Source: Collinsella sp. 4_8_47FAA
GTDB taxonomy: Bacteria; Actinomycetota; Coriobacteriia; Coriobacteriales; Coriobacteriaceae
Direction: 5' to 3'
Assembly: GCF_000763055.1 (NCBI RefSeq)
Contig: NZ_KN214134.1
Span: 498,012-562,011 of the forward strand
Length of the DNA stretch: 64,000 bases
Positions 33,061 to 42,290 of this stretch are shown here, in pieces (within the stretch, counting starts at the first letter, position 1; each line of letters starts with the position of its first letter). The translations under genes and the position numbers were made by a program. The notes under the pieces are model-generated. The model was not told where the DNA came from. It searched no databases and saw only the letters and a program-made list of their open reading frames with translations.

Positions 33061-34425
33061 CTAGTTCTTCAGCGAGTTCAGCGGTGCCGGGAATCGACCA
33101 CCGCGGTGGGCAAGCACGGTGCCGGCGTTGGGGTTCACCGGCATGATGGGTGCACGGCCAAACAGGCCGCCGTACTCGACGCAGTCGCCCACGCCCTTGC
33201 CGATGGCGGGAATCACACGCACGGCCGTGGTCTTGTTGTTGATGACGCCGATGGCCATCTCGTCGGCGATGATGCCGGCGATGGTCTCGACCGGGGTGTC
33301 ACCGGGGATGGCGATCATGTCCAGGCCAACGGAGCACACGCAGGTCATGGCCTCGAGCTTCTCGAGCGAAAGCGCGCCGGCCTCGACGGCGGCGATCATG
33401 CCGGCATCCTCGGACACGGGGATAAAGGCGCCGGAGAGACCGCCCACGCTGGAGCTGGCCATGACGCCGCCTTTCTTGACGGCATCGTTGAGCATGGCGA
33501 GCGCGCAGGTCGTGCCCGGGCCACCGCAGGTGCCCACGCCGATGATCTCGAGGATGCGCGCGACGGAGTCGCCGATGGCGGGCGTGGGAGCCAGCGACAG
33601 GTCGACAATGCCCTTCTCGACACCCAGGCGATGGGCGGCCTCGCGGCTCATGAGCTCGCCGGCGCGGGTGATCTTAAAGGCGGTCTGCTTGATCTTCTCG
33701 GCGACTTCCATCATCGATGCGGAATCGGGTAGTGTCTCCAGGGCTGCGGCCATAACGCCGGGGCCCGAAACGCCTACGTTGATGACGGCGTCGGCCTCGC
33801 CACCGCCGTGGACGGCGCCCGCCATAAACGGGGAGTCCTCGACCATGTTGGCAAAGCAGACAAACTTGGAAGCGCCGACGGAATCCTGGTCGGCCGTGAG
33901 CTTAGCGGCATCGATGATGGTTTGGGCGGCCATAAGCACGGCGTCCATGTTGATGCCGGCGCGCAGGCTGGCGACGTTAACGCTGGAGCAGACGCGGCTG
34001 GTGGTGGCGAGCGCCTGGGGGATGGACTGGATGACGCGGCGGTCGGCGTCGCCGATGCCCTTCTGGACGAGTGCGGAGAAGCCGCCCAGGTAATCGATGC
34101 CGAGTGTCTCGGCCGCGCGGTCGAGGGCGTGCGCGATGGGGGTGAGGTCCTCATCCTTGCAGCATGCGGCGATTTGCGCCACCGGGGTGACGGAAACGCG
34201 CTTGTTGACGATGGGGATACCGTACTCGCGCTCGAGGTTCTCGGCGGTCTCGACCAGGTGCTCAGCCGTGTGCGTCACGTGGTCGTAGATCTTCGTGCAC
34301 ATGCGGTCGAGGTTCTCGTCGCCGCAACCCATGAGCGAAACACCCATGGTGATGGTCCTGATGTCGAGGTTCTGCTCCTCAACCATGCCGCGGGTTTCCG
34401 CGATTTCTGCGGGCGTGATCGCCAT
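33061..34425 (-). CDS. UPF0210 / PFL family protein (DUF711)
   Basis: A 454-residue protein of the conserved DUF711 family, often annotated as PFL family because of fold similarity to pyruvate formate-lyase and anaerobic ribonucleotide reductase. A glycyl-radical site is not evident. Characteristic stretches are [41 protein letters not shown] and [12 protein letters not shown]. The biochemical role is not established. ATG 34425 follows AGGAG at 7 bases. In many genomes it has a small ACT-domain partner, which I do not see here. It follows the metF-metH cluster but after a hairpin, so it is likely separate. Confidence 0.9.
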   Translation of the reverse strand: MAITPAEIAETRGMVEEQNLDIRTITMGVSLMGCGDENLDRMCTKIYDHVTHTAEHLVETAENLEREYGIPIVNKRVSVTPVAQIAACCKDEDLTPIAHALDRAAETLGIDYLGGFSALVQKGIGDADRRVIQSIPQALATTSRVCSSVNVASLRAGINMDAVLMAAQTIIDAAKLTADQDSVGASKFVCFANMVEDSPFMAGAVHGGGEADAVINVGVSGPGVMAAALETLPDSASMMEVAEKIKQTAFKITRAGELMSREAAHRLGVEKGIVDLSLAPTPAIGDSVARILEIIGVGTCGGPGTTCALAMLNDAVKKGGVMASSSVGGLSGAFIPVSEDAGMIAAVEAGALSLEKLEAMTCVCSVGLDMIAIPGDTPVETIAGIIADEMAIGVINNKTTAVRVIPAIGKGVGDCVEYGGLFGRAPIMPVNPNAGTVLAHRGGRFPAPLNSLKN

Positions 34426-34471
34426 CCTTGCGCTCCTATCTGCCAAAACGAGCATAGTCTTATCTATTCTA

Positions 34472-34511
34472 ACGTGCCGCACGTGCCAAGTGGCGCGTGC
34501 GGCACGTTTTG
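34472..34511 (-). terminator. Strong hairpin between metH and the UPF0210 gene
   Basis: AACGTGCCGCACG pairs with CGTGCGGCACGTT around ~12 bases. The T-run is on the plus-strand side, so for metH it may act only as an mRNA end or attenuating hairpin. Confidence 0.6.
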
Positions 34512-34533
34512 GTGCTCGGTTGTTTCCGTTGTG

Positions 34534-37092
34534 TTACTGCCCAAAGACCTCTTCGGCGATACGAGCGCTTTCGGCGGCGTCCTTGGCGTAGTAGTCCGCG
34601 CCGATCTGCTTAGCATATTCGGGGGTGAGCACGGCACCGCCTACGATGATCTTGACGCCCGGCACCTCGGCATGAAGCAGCTTGATGGTCTCTTCCATGG
34701 CCACGACGGTGGTGGTCATAAGCGCCGAAAGGCCGACGAGCTTGATGTCGCGCTCCTGTACGGTCTTGAGCACCTCTTGCGGGTCGACGTCGCGGCCTAG
34801 GTCAAAGACGGTGTAGCCGTAGTTGTCGAGCAGCATTTTGACGATGTTCTTACCGATGTCGTGGATATCGCCCTTGACGGTGGCCACGCAGATCTTGCCC
34901 TTGTCGGCAATCTCGCCGGCGGGCATCAGGCGCTTGATGGTGTCAAAGCCCACGCGTGCCGCCTCGGCCGAGGCCATGAGCTGCGGCAAGAAGAACTTTC
35001 CCTGGTCAAAGAGGACGCCAACCTCATCGAGGGCGGGGATAAAGTGATTGTTGATGAGGTCCATGGCGTCGTGGTCTGCCAGCAGACGCTCAGTCTCGGC
35101 AGCGATCTCGCCTTTGCGGCCCGAGACGACCATGCGACGAATCGGGTCGTCGGTGCCGTCGGTGCCGGCGGTGCCAGCAGCGGGCGCGGCGTCGGTCGAT
35201 ACCGCCTGGGCCGCCGCCGGGTTCGCGGCGATCTTGTACGGATCGGTCCAGCCGGCGTAGCGCTCGATGTATCCGGTCGAGCCCTCGTCCTCAACGCTCA
35301 AGACGCGATAGCTGTAAACGGTGTCCATAAAGCGCTTGGAGCCCGGGTTCATGATGGGGGCGTCCAGGCCCGCGCCGAAGGCGGCGGCCAAAAAGACCGA
35401 GCCCAGCAACGGGCGGGCGGGCAGGCCAAAGCTGATGTTCGACACGCCGAGCGCGCACTTGACGCCCAGACGCTCCTTGCACAGGGACATGGCGCGCAGG
35501 ATCTGTTCGGCCTGGCGTTGATTGGTCGAGGCGGTCATGACCAGGCAGTCGATGAGGATGCGGTCTGGGCCGATACCGTAGCGGGCAGCCTCGGCCACGA
35601 TGCGCTCGGCGATGGCGAAGCGAGCCTCGGCGGTATCGGGGATGCCGCCTTCGTCGAGCGTGAGGCCGACGACGTTGGTGCCGTAGTGGGCGACTAGCGG
35701 AAAGATCTCATCCATGATCTGCTGTTTGCCATTGACCGAGTTGATGATGGGCTTGCCGGCGTAGCGGCGCACGGCGGCCTCGACGGCTGCGGGGTCGGTG
35801 GAGTCGATCTGCAGCGGCAGGAGCGTGGAACCCTGGAGCTGCTCGGTGGCCTGCTGGATGATCTTGACCTCGTCGATCTCGGGCAGGCCCACGTTGACGT
35901 CCAGGATATCGGCACCTTGCTCTTGCTGGCTGATGCCCTGGCTTACGACGTAGTCAAGGTCACCGTCGCGCAGGGCCTGCTGCAGGCGCTTTTTGCCGGT
36001 GGGATTGATGCGCTCGCCGATGACGGCGATCTTGTGACCGTCACAGGGAAGGTCCACGACCGTCTGGGCGCTCGTGATCGACATGCTGGGCTTGCGGTGG
36101 CGCGGGCTGGGCGTGTGGTTGTCGATAAGCGTGCGCAGGGCGGCCATGTGTGCCGGCGTGGTGCCGCAGCAGCCGCCCACAACGCTCACGCCGTCCTCGA
36201 TCATGCCGGCGACGGCCTCGGCGTATTCGGGGGCCTGGATATCAAAGACGGTGTTACCGTCGTCGTCCACACGGGGGAGCCCTGCATTGGCCTGCACCAT
36301 AACGGGCTTATCGGTAACGGTGAGCATGCGTGCGGCGAGCCCTCGGAGCTCGGCCGGTCCCTGGCTGCAGTTGATACCCAGGACGTCGGCGCCGATGGCA
36401 TCGAGCGTGATGGCGGCCACCTCGGGACTCGTACCCAGGAACGTGCGACCGTCTTCCTCAAAGGTCATAGTGGCAAAGACGGGCAGGTCGGAGTTCTCGC
36501 GGCAGGCGAGGACGGCCGCCTTGATCTCGGCAAGGTCGGTCATGGTCTCGATAATAAAGAGGTCCACGCCCGCGGCGACGCCCGCGCGCACCTCCTCGGC
36601 AAAGAGGTCATAGGCCTCGTCGAAGCTGAGGGTGCCCAAGGGGCGAAGCAGCGCGCCGATGGGGCCGATGTCACCGGCGACGTAGCGGGCGCAGGCCTCG
36701 CGGGCGCAGGTGACGGCCGCGGCAAAGACGTCTGCCACGGTGGCGGCACCGTCGAGCTTGTGGGCGTTGGCGCCAAAGGTGTTGGCGGTGATCACGTCGC
36801 AGCCGGCCTCGACGTACTGACGCTGAATATCGGTAATGACCTGGGGCTCCTCAAAGTTGAGCAGCTCGGGCAGGGCGCCTGCCTTCATGCCGGCGGCCTG
36901 CAACATGGTGCCCATGCCGCCGTCGAACAATAGATGCCCCGTGCCCTCGATGGCAGCGCGCAGACGATCGTCCTTAATGCGAAGGTCGTCGATCGTGCGC
37001 GTCTTGTAAACAGCGCCATTGCGGCGTGCGGCATCAACGGGCGCCGCCAGCGCGGCACCATCCAGATCATGAGTGATAAGCGGAGTAAACAT
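34534..37092 (-). CDS. metH: Cobalamin-dependent methionine synthase, without the reactivation domain
   Basis: The 852-residue enzyme transfers a methyl group from methyl-tetrahydrofolate through cobalamin to homocysteine. It has a homocysteine/zinc module (~40-320; FDGGMGTMLQ, GINCSQGP, VGGCCGTTPAH), a pterin-binding module (~350-600; VIGERINPTGKKRLQ, LDVNVGLPE) and cobalamin cap and binding domains (~660-850; VKGDIHDIGKN with the axial His). It stops after the B12 domain, so the SAM-dependent reactivation domain is missing and is supplied by the adjacent gene. ATG 37092 follows AGGAG. It is the last gene of metF-activator-metH. Confidence 0.94.
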   Translation of the reverse strand: MFTPLITHDLDGAALAAPVDAARRNGAVYKTRTIDDLRIKDDRLRAAIEGTGHLLFDGGMGTMLQAAGMKAGALPELLNFEEPQVITDIQRQYVEAGCDVITANTFGANAHKLDGAATVADVFAAAVTCAREACARYVAGDIGPIGALLRPLGTLSFDEAYDLFAEEVRAGVAAGVDLFIIETMTDLAEIKAAVLACRENSDLPVFATMTFEEDGRTFLGTSPEVAAITLDAIGADVLGINCSQGPAELRGLAARMLTVTDKPVMVQANAGLPRVDDDGNTVFDIQAPEYAEAVAGMIEDGVSVVGGCCGTTPAHMAALRTLIDNHTPSPRHRKPSMSITSAQTVVDLPCDGHKIAVIGERINPTGKKRLQQALRDGDLDYVVSQGISQQEQGADILDVNVGLPEIDEVKIIQQATEQLQGSTLLPLQIDSTDPAAVEAAVRRYAGKPIINSVNGKQQIMDEIFPLVAHYGTNVVGLTLDEGGIPDTAEARFAIAERIVAEAARYGIGPDRILIDCLVMTASTNQRQAEQILRAMSLCKERLGVKCALGVSNISFGLPARPLLGSVFLAAAFGAGLDAPIMNPGSKRFMDTVYSYRVLSVEDEGSTGYIERYAGWTDPYKIAANPAAAQAVSTDAAPAAGTAGTDGTDDPIRRMVVSGRKGEIAAETERLLADHDAMDLINNHFIPALDEVGVLFDQGKFFLPQLMASAEAARVGFDTIKRLMPAGEIADKGKICVATVKGDIHDIGKNIVKMLLDNYGYTVFDLGRDVDPQEVLKTVQERDIKLVGLSALMTTTVVAMEETIKLLHAEVPGVKIIVGGAVLTPEYAKQIGADYYAKDAAESARIAEEVFGQ

Positions 37093-37102
37093 CAATGAGC
37101 TC

Positions 37103-37891
37103 CTAATGGCTGGAATAGCAGGTGGTGTGGGCGGCGCGGAAGCGGCAGTGCTCGCGCATGCGGCAGATAGTGCAGGTGGGGCGGCTCTGGGCGTCGTGGA
37201 CCTCGCCATCAAACAGGCCGATCACCGCGGTCACGCTCTTGGTGGGCATGAGCAGGCTGGTGGGGGTGACGGTAAGCCCGATGAGCCGCGTGGCGTTGAG
37301 TGCGGCCACGATCGAGCGCTGTGCCGTAAGCGGGCAGTCGCCGTAGCCGGGACTGAAGCGCCAGTTACCGGCGAGTCCGTGCGCGGCGGCCGCAGTCTTG
37401 ACCTGCTGGTCCATCTGCTCGACGGCGGCTTCTACATAGGCAGAGCATGCGGCGTCGAGTACGGCTCCCTCCAGGGGCTGCTGGGCTCCCGTGGTACGCA
37501 GGCGACGCTCGGCGTCCATGCCGAGGGTGCATGCCATGAGCGCAGCCATACGGGCGTCCTTAAGATGTCGATAGATATCGCGACCGCGCAGCTCAACATT
37601 GGTGCCGACCAGACGGATGCAAGGCTTGCCCTGCTCGTCCACGCTCGTGGCATCGACGGCAAATACGCGGCGCACGCCACGGGGCTCAATGTCCAGTTCC
37701 AGACGTTCAACGACAAGCTCAATACGTCGTGACAGTTCGGGCTCAATCTGCTGGCCGCCGTAACCCAGATACCGTAGCATCTCGGCACGGTCGACACGGG
37801 GATGGTGCGCAGCATCGACACGGTAGAGCGCCGGCGACGCAAGGTCGGCCGGCACTTCGACAGTGGTTGTATCGATGTGCGGTTTTTCCAT
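37103..37891 (-). CDS. Stand-alone methionine synthase reactivation (activation-domain) protein
   Basis: A 262-residue protein corresponding to the MetH C-terminal activation domain, which re-methylates oxidised cobalamin using SAM and an electron donor. The signature FSPGYGDCPLTAQRSIVAALN and TPTSLLMPTKSVTAVIG are clear. The N-terminal ~130 residues (YLGYGGQQIEPELSRRIE) match the vitamin-B12-dependent synthase activation family in anaerobes. The C-terminus has PTCTICRMREHCRFR, a cysteine cluster that could bind iron-sulfur and bring the electron. Its ATG overlaps the metF stop, and it ends 10 bases before metH. Confidence 0.9.
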   Translation of the reverse strand: MEKPHIDTTTVEVPADLASPALYRVDAAHHPRVDRAEMLRYLGYGGQQIEPELSRRIELVVERLELDIEPRGVRRVFAVDATSVDEQGKPCIRLVGTNVELRGRDIYRHLKDARMAALMACTLGMDAERRLRTTGAQQPLEGAVLDAACSAYVEAAVEQMDQQVKTAAAAHGLAGNWRFSPGYGDCPLTAQRSIVAALNATRLIGLTVTPTSLLMPTKSVTAVIGLFDGEVHDAQSRPTCTICRMREHCRFRAAHTTCYSSH

Positions 37892-38763
37892 TACCCCAGG
37901 CGCTCCATAATGGTCGCGGCGATCGCAGGACGGTTCATAGTGTACAGGTGCAAGCCGTCGGCGCCGTGCTCCTTGAGGTCGCAAAGCTGGCGGGCTGCAT
38001 AATCTACACCAGCTGCCTGCAGGCTCTCGGGGTCATTCTCGTACTTGGCGAGAATCTTGATGACGGGGGAGGGCAGCGACGCGCCGCACATAAAGACCAT
38101 GCGGCTGATCTGTGACTTGCCCATAAACGGCATGATGCCCGCGGTAATGGGCACGGTGATGCCGGCCTTGTCGGCAAGCTTGCGAAAACGGTAGAAGCAC
38201 TCGTTATCAAAGAAGAGCTGCGTCACAAAGAAGCTCGCGCCGGCGTCCTGTTTTTGCTTGAGGTGTTCGACCGAGAGGTTGAGATCCTCACAGGCAATGT
38301 GGCCCTCGGGGTAGGCTGCGGCGCCCACGCAAAAGCCGGCGTCGACGAGCTCGGGGATGAGGTCGCGGGCGTAGGCGTAGTCGGAGGCGGGCTTGTCGTC
38401 CTCGGTCGCGCCGGCAGGGAGATCTCCACGCAGGGCCAGGATGTTTTCCACGCCGGTAGTGCGATACTCGTCGATCTTGGCGGCGATATCGGCGTGCGAG
38501 CGGCCCACGCAGGTAAGGTGTGCCACCGAGGGTGTATCGAATTCGCTCGTAATCATATGCGCGATGGGGGCGGTGGTGGCGCCGTTGCCCGAGCCGCCAG
38601 CCGAGCAGGTGACCGAGACAAAGCTCGGCGAAAGCTTGCACAGATTGCCTGCCACTTCGCGAGCCGTGTCGAGGGTCAGCTCGCCCTTGGGCGGGAACAT
38701 CTCAAACGAAACGGGTGCGGTGCCCTGGGATGCTGCCTGCTTAAAAACCTCGTCGACGCGCAT
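37891..38763 (-). CDS. metF: Methylenetetrahydrofolate reductase
   Basis: A 290-residue TIM-barrel flavoprotein that reduces methylene-THF to methyl-THF, the donor used by MetH. Motifs are VSFEMFPPK, VSVTCSAGGSGNG, ILALRGDLP, and DAGASFFVTQLFFD. ATG 38763 follows AGAGGA at 7 bases. It is the first gene of the methionine cluster and its stop overlaps the next start. No partner MetV-like gene is visible. The divergent gene is glnN. Confidence 0.95.
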   Translation of the reverse strand: MRVDEVFKQAASQGTAPVSFEMFPPKGELTLDTAREVAGNLCKLSPSFVSVTCSAGGSGNGATTAPIAHMITSEFDTPSVAHLTCVGRSHADIAAKIDEYRTTGVENILALRGDLPAGATEDDKPASDYAYARDLIPELVDAGFCVGAAAYPEGHIACEDLNLSVEHLKQKQDAGASFFVTQLFFDNECFYRFRKLADKAGITVPITAGIMPFMGKSQISRMVFMCGASLPSPVIKILAKYENDPESLQAAGVDYAARQLCDLKEHGADGLHLYTMNRPAIAATIMERLG

Positions 38764-39189
38764 ATCGTGCTCCTCTAGATACGTAATAGTGTGATGTGTT
38801 GTAAGGATTCTACAGCACCACTGTGCCACGGTGGAGTTTCACTCGCTATTTGAGGATACCAATCAAAGATGCCTTGCTATCGGCTTTCTCTATAACAGAG
38901 CGGCTAATCTAGGCACGGACTATAAAGACTGGTATCTGATGCAAAATACCAGTTAATAGAGCTCCATCCCAAATTGACTACCCTTAAACCATGGAGAGAG
39001 GTCTGCTATTTATACAGTTGATTGGCTGTTGAGGGTGGCAACGCCGCCTCGATAGGGTAACCTCATTGATTGGTTTCGCGACAGCAACATAACGGTAATG
39101 TCGCGGAAACACGGCGAGTCTAAGCTATGACTCGTTCGTTAGTAATCAACACCGCTTCTCACGCGGTGCCGATACGAAGGGAGTTCCGT
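38764..39189. promoter_or_regulatory. Divergent metF / glnN control region
   Basis: 426 bases without a gene. A perfect inverted repeat, ACTGGTAT (38928-38935) / ATACCAGT (38946-38953), is an operator candidate. Nearer glnN, GTTTCGCGACA ... TGTCGCGGAAAC (~39074-39111) and CGAGTC ... GACTCG (39114-39133) can form RNA hairpins in the leader. TATACA at 39011-39016 may be the glnN -10. Confidence 0.5.
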
Positions 39190-41277
<2,088 letters not shown>

Positions 41278-41306
41278 AACGTAACTGACATATCGTCACG
41301 GTATTG

Positions 41307-41341
41307 AGCCGGGGCCCGCATCGCGCGGGCCCCGGCTTTTT
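41307..41341 (+). terminator. glnN terminator
   Basis: AGCCGGGGCCCGC pairs with GCGGGCCCCGGCT around ATCGC, then TTTTT. Confidence 0.93.
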
Positions 41342-41399
41342 GTTTGCGAAGGACGCTTTGAAGCCCGTTTTGCCGCCGACTTGCCTAGGTATAAAGGGT

Positions 41400-41620
41400 T
41401 GTGGACAAAAAACGTCAAATATGAGTACTGTCACAAGTCCTGTAGCATTATTTATTTGCAAAATATGTAGTGTTACGCAACATATGTACAAGTACTTAGC
41501 CGATAAACGTCTGCAATTCTTCCGCCGTAGGACGCCTGGCGTCTAAATCGCCTTCTGATGGCATGAAATCGCTGTTACTAAATTGGTAACAGTACTCATA
41601 TTTGCTATTTTTTGCCCACA
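41400..41620. mobile_element. MITE-like element 2 with ~35-base terminal inverted repeats
   Basis: The left end begins TGTGGACAAAAAACGTCAAA and the right end is its reverse complement with about five changes. Both share CAAATATGAGTACTGT. The ~150-base interior contains ACATATGTAC-type palindromes and no gene. It lies between the glnN terminator and the tRNA remnants. Confidence 0.75.
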
Positions 41621-41642
41621 GGCTTTGCGATGATGCCGTGAT

Positions 41643-41741
41643 CCGCACTCTGCCGGGTTCGAATCCCGGCGCATGGGTAGCAAAAAGCCCGCTACCGCGA
41701 GGGTAACGGGCTTCACATCTAAAATGGTGCCCCCAGCGGGA
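41643..41741. repeat. Duplicated tRNA-Glu 3' region, remote copy
   Basis: About 99 bases ~85% identical to 41832-41931. It contains the last 17 bases of tRNA-Glu with CCA (41725-41741, minus strand), its terminator hairpin, and a T-arm-like CCGGGTTCGAATCCCGG on the plus strand. The tRNA match stops abruptly after CAGCGGGA, as expected for an attachment-site scar. Confidence 0.75.
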
Positions 41742-41831
41742 TGTCCGCGTGCGGCTGGCGCCGCCCGCTTTCGCCGCGTCGCTCCGCTCCTTGCGTGCTG
41801 CGCTGGAAAACGCTTGCGCGTTTCCTCAGCT

Positions 41832-41931
41832 CCGCACCCTGCCGGGTTCGAATCCCGGCACATGGATAGCAAAAAAGCCCGTCACCGCGAGGGCAACGGG
41901 CTTCTAGTTTCAAATGGTGCCCCCAGCGGGA
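41832..41931. repeat. Duplicated tRNA-Glu 3' region, copy at the intact tRNA
   Basis: The reference copy: 3' end of tRNA-Glu, terminator and the downstream T-arm-like segment at 41841-41859. The T-arm-like block is not part of a complete tRNA; I could not fold an acceptor or anticodon arm around it. Confidence 0.75.
41871..41903 (-). terminator. tRNA-Glu terminator
   Basis: On the minus strand AAGCCCGTTGCC and its partner ACGGGCTT form a hairpin followed by TTTTTT, 12 bases after the encoded CCA. Confidence 0.88.
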
Positions 41932-41991
41932 TTCGAACCCGCGATATCCACCTTGAAAGGGTGGCGTCCTTGGCCGCTAGACGATGGGGAC
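41915..41991 (-). tRNA. tRNA-Glu (anticodon TTC)
   Basis: Reading the minus strand, the sequence starts GTCCCCATCGTCTAG, has anticodon loop CTTTCAA (anticodon TTC) in a CCACC/GGTGG stem, T-arm CGGGTTCGAATCCCG, and ends GGGGGCA with encoded CCA. Acceptor bases pair with one G-U. It is a single gene with its own terminator. Confidence 0.96.
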
Positions 41992-42093
41992 AGCGGGAAA
42001 GAGTATAGCAGACTTTTTTGCCGGCGCGTATATCGTTGGCAAACTGGAAAACCACCACATAGGAGCTGGCTCTCTATCCCGATCTTCAAACAT

Positions 42094-42226
42094 CTCAATC
42101 TGTAACATCTGGGCGGGCAAATCGGCTCTAGCTGTTACAGATCGAGACAAAAGGCAGGCGTCGGGACGAACATCTCATTCTGTAACAGTAAGACGACTTT
42201 TAACGGTCTAGATGTTACAGATTGAG
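42094..42226. repeat. Two tandem ~53-base inverted-repeat units, 80-base period
   Basis: Each unit opens TCTCA(A/T)TCTGTAACA and closes TGTTACAGAT(C/T)GAGA. The arms are about 15-18 bases and the centres differ. Unit 1 is 42094-42146 and unit 2 is 42174-42226. Confidence 0.8.
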
Positions 42227-42250
42227 ACAAACCGCTGGGATGGGTCAAAA

Positions 42251-42283
42251 CCACCACAAAGGTGCCTGTCCCCTTTGTGGTGG
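42251..42283. repeat. Palindromic repeat A, copy 5 (inverted)
   Basis: Perfect arms CCACCACAAAGG/CCTTTGTGGTGG. The centre reads TGCCTGTCC, i.e. the reverse complement of the other copies. It lies just after the murT-gatD stop codon and can act as its hairpin. Confidence 0.85.
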
Positions 42284-42290
42284 TGAGGTG

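Larger units (their letters stand above)
41992..42290. other. Repeat-bearing spacer between tRNA-Glu and murT-gatD
   Basis: It holds two tandem inverted-repeat units (42094-42146 and 42174-42226) and palindromic repeat A (42251-42283). No gene was seen. Confidence 0.6.

Noticed and set aside
41641..41665. Additional intact tRNA gene on the plus strand
   Set aside because: Only a T-arm-like CCGGGTTCGAATCCCGG is present; no anticodon arm or acceptor stem can be built around it.
41543..41872. Minus-strand frame of 109 codons
   Set aside because: It runs through the duplicated tRNA 3' ends and element 2; the repeated MRRDSNPAECG/MCRDSNPAGCG words are translations of T-arm sequence.
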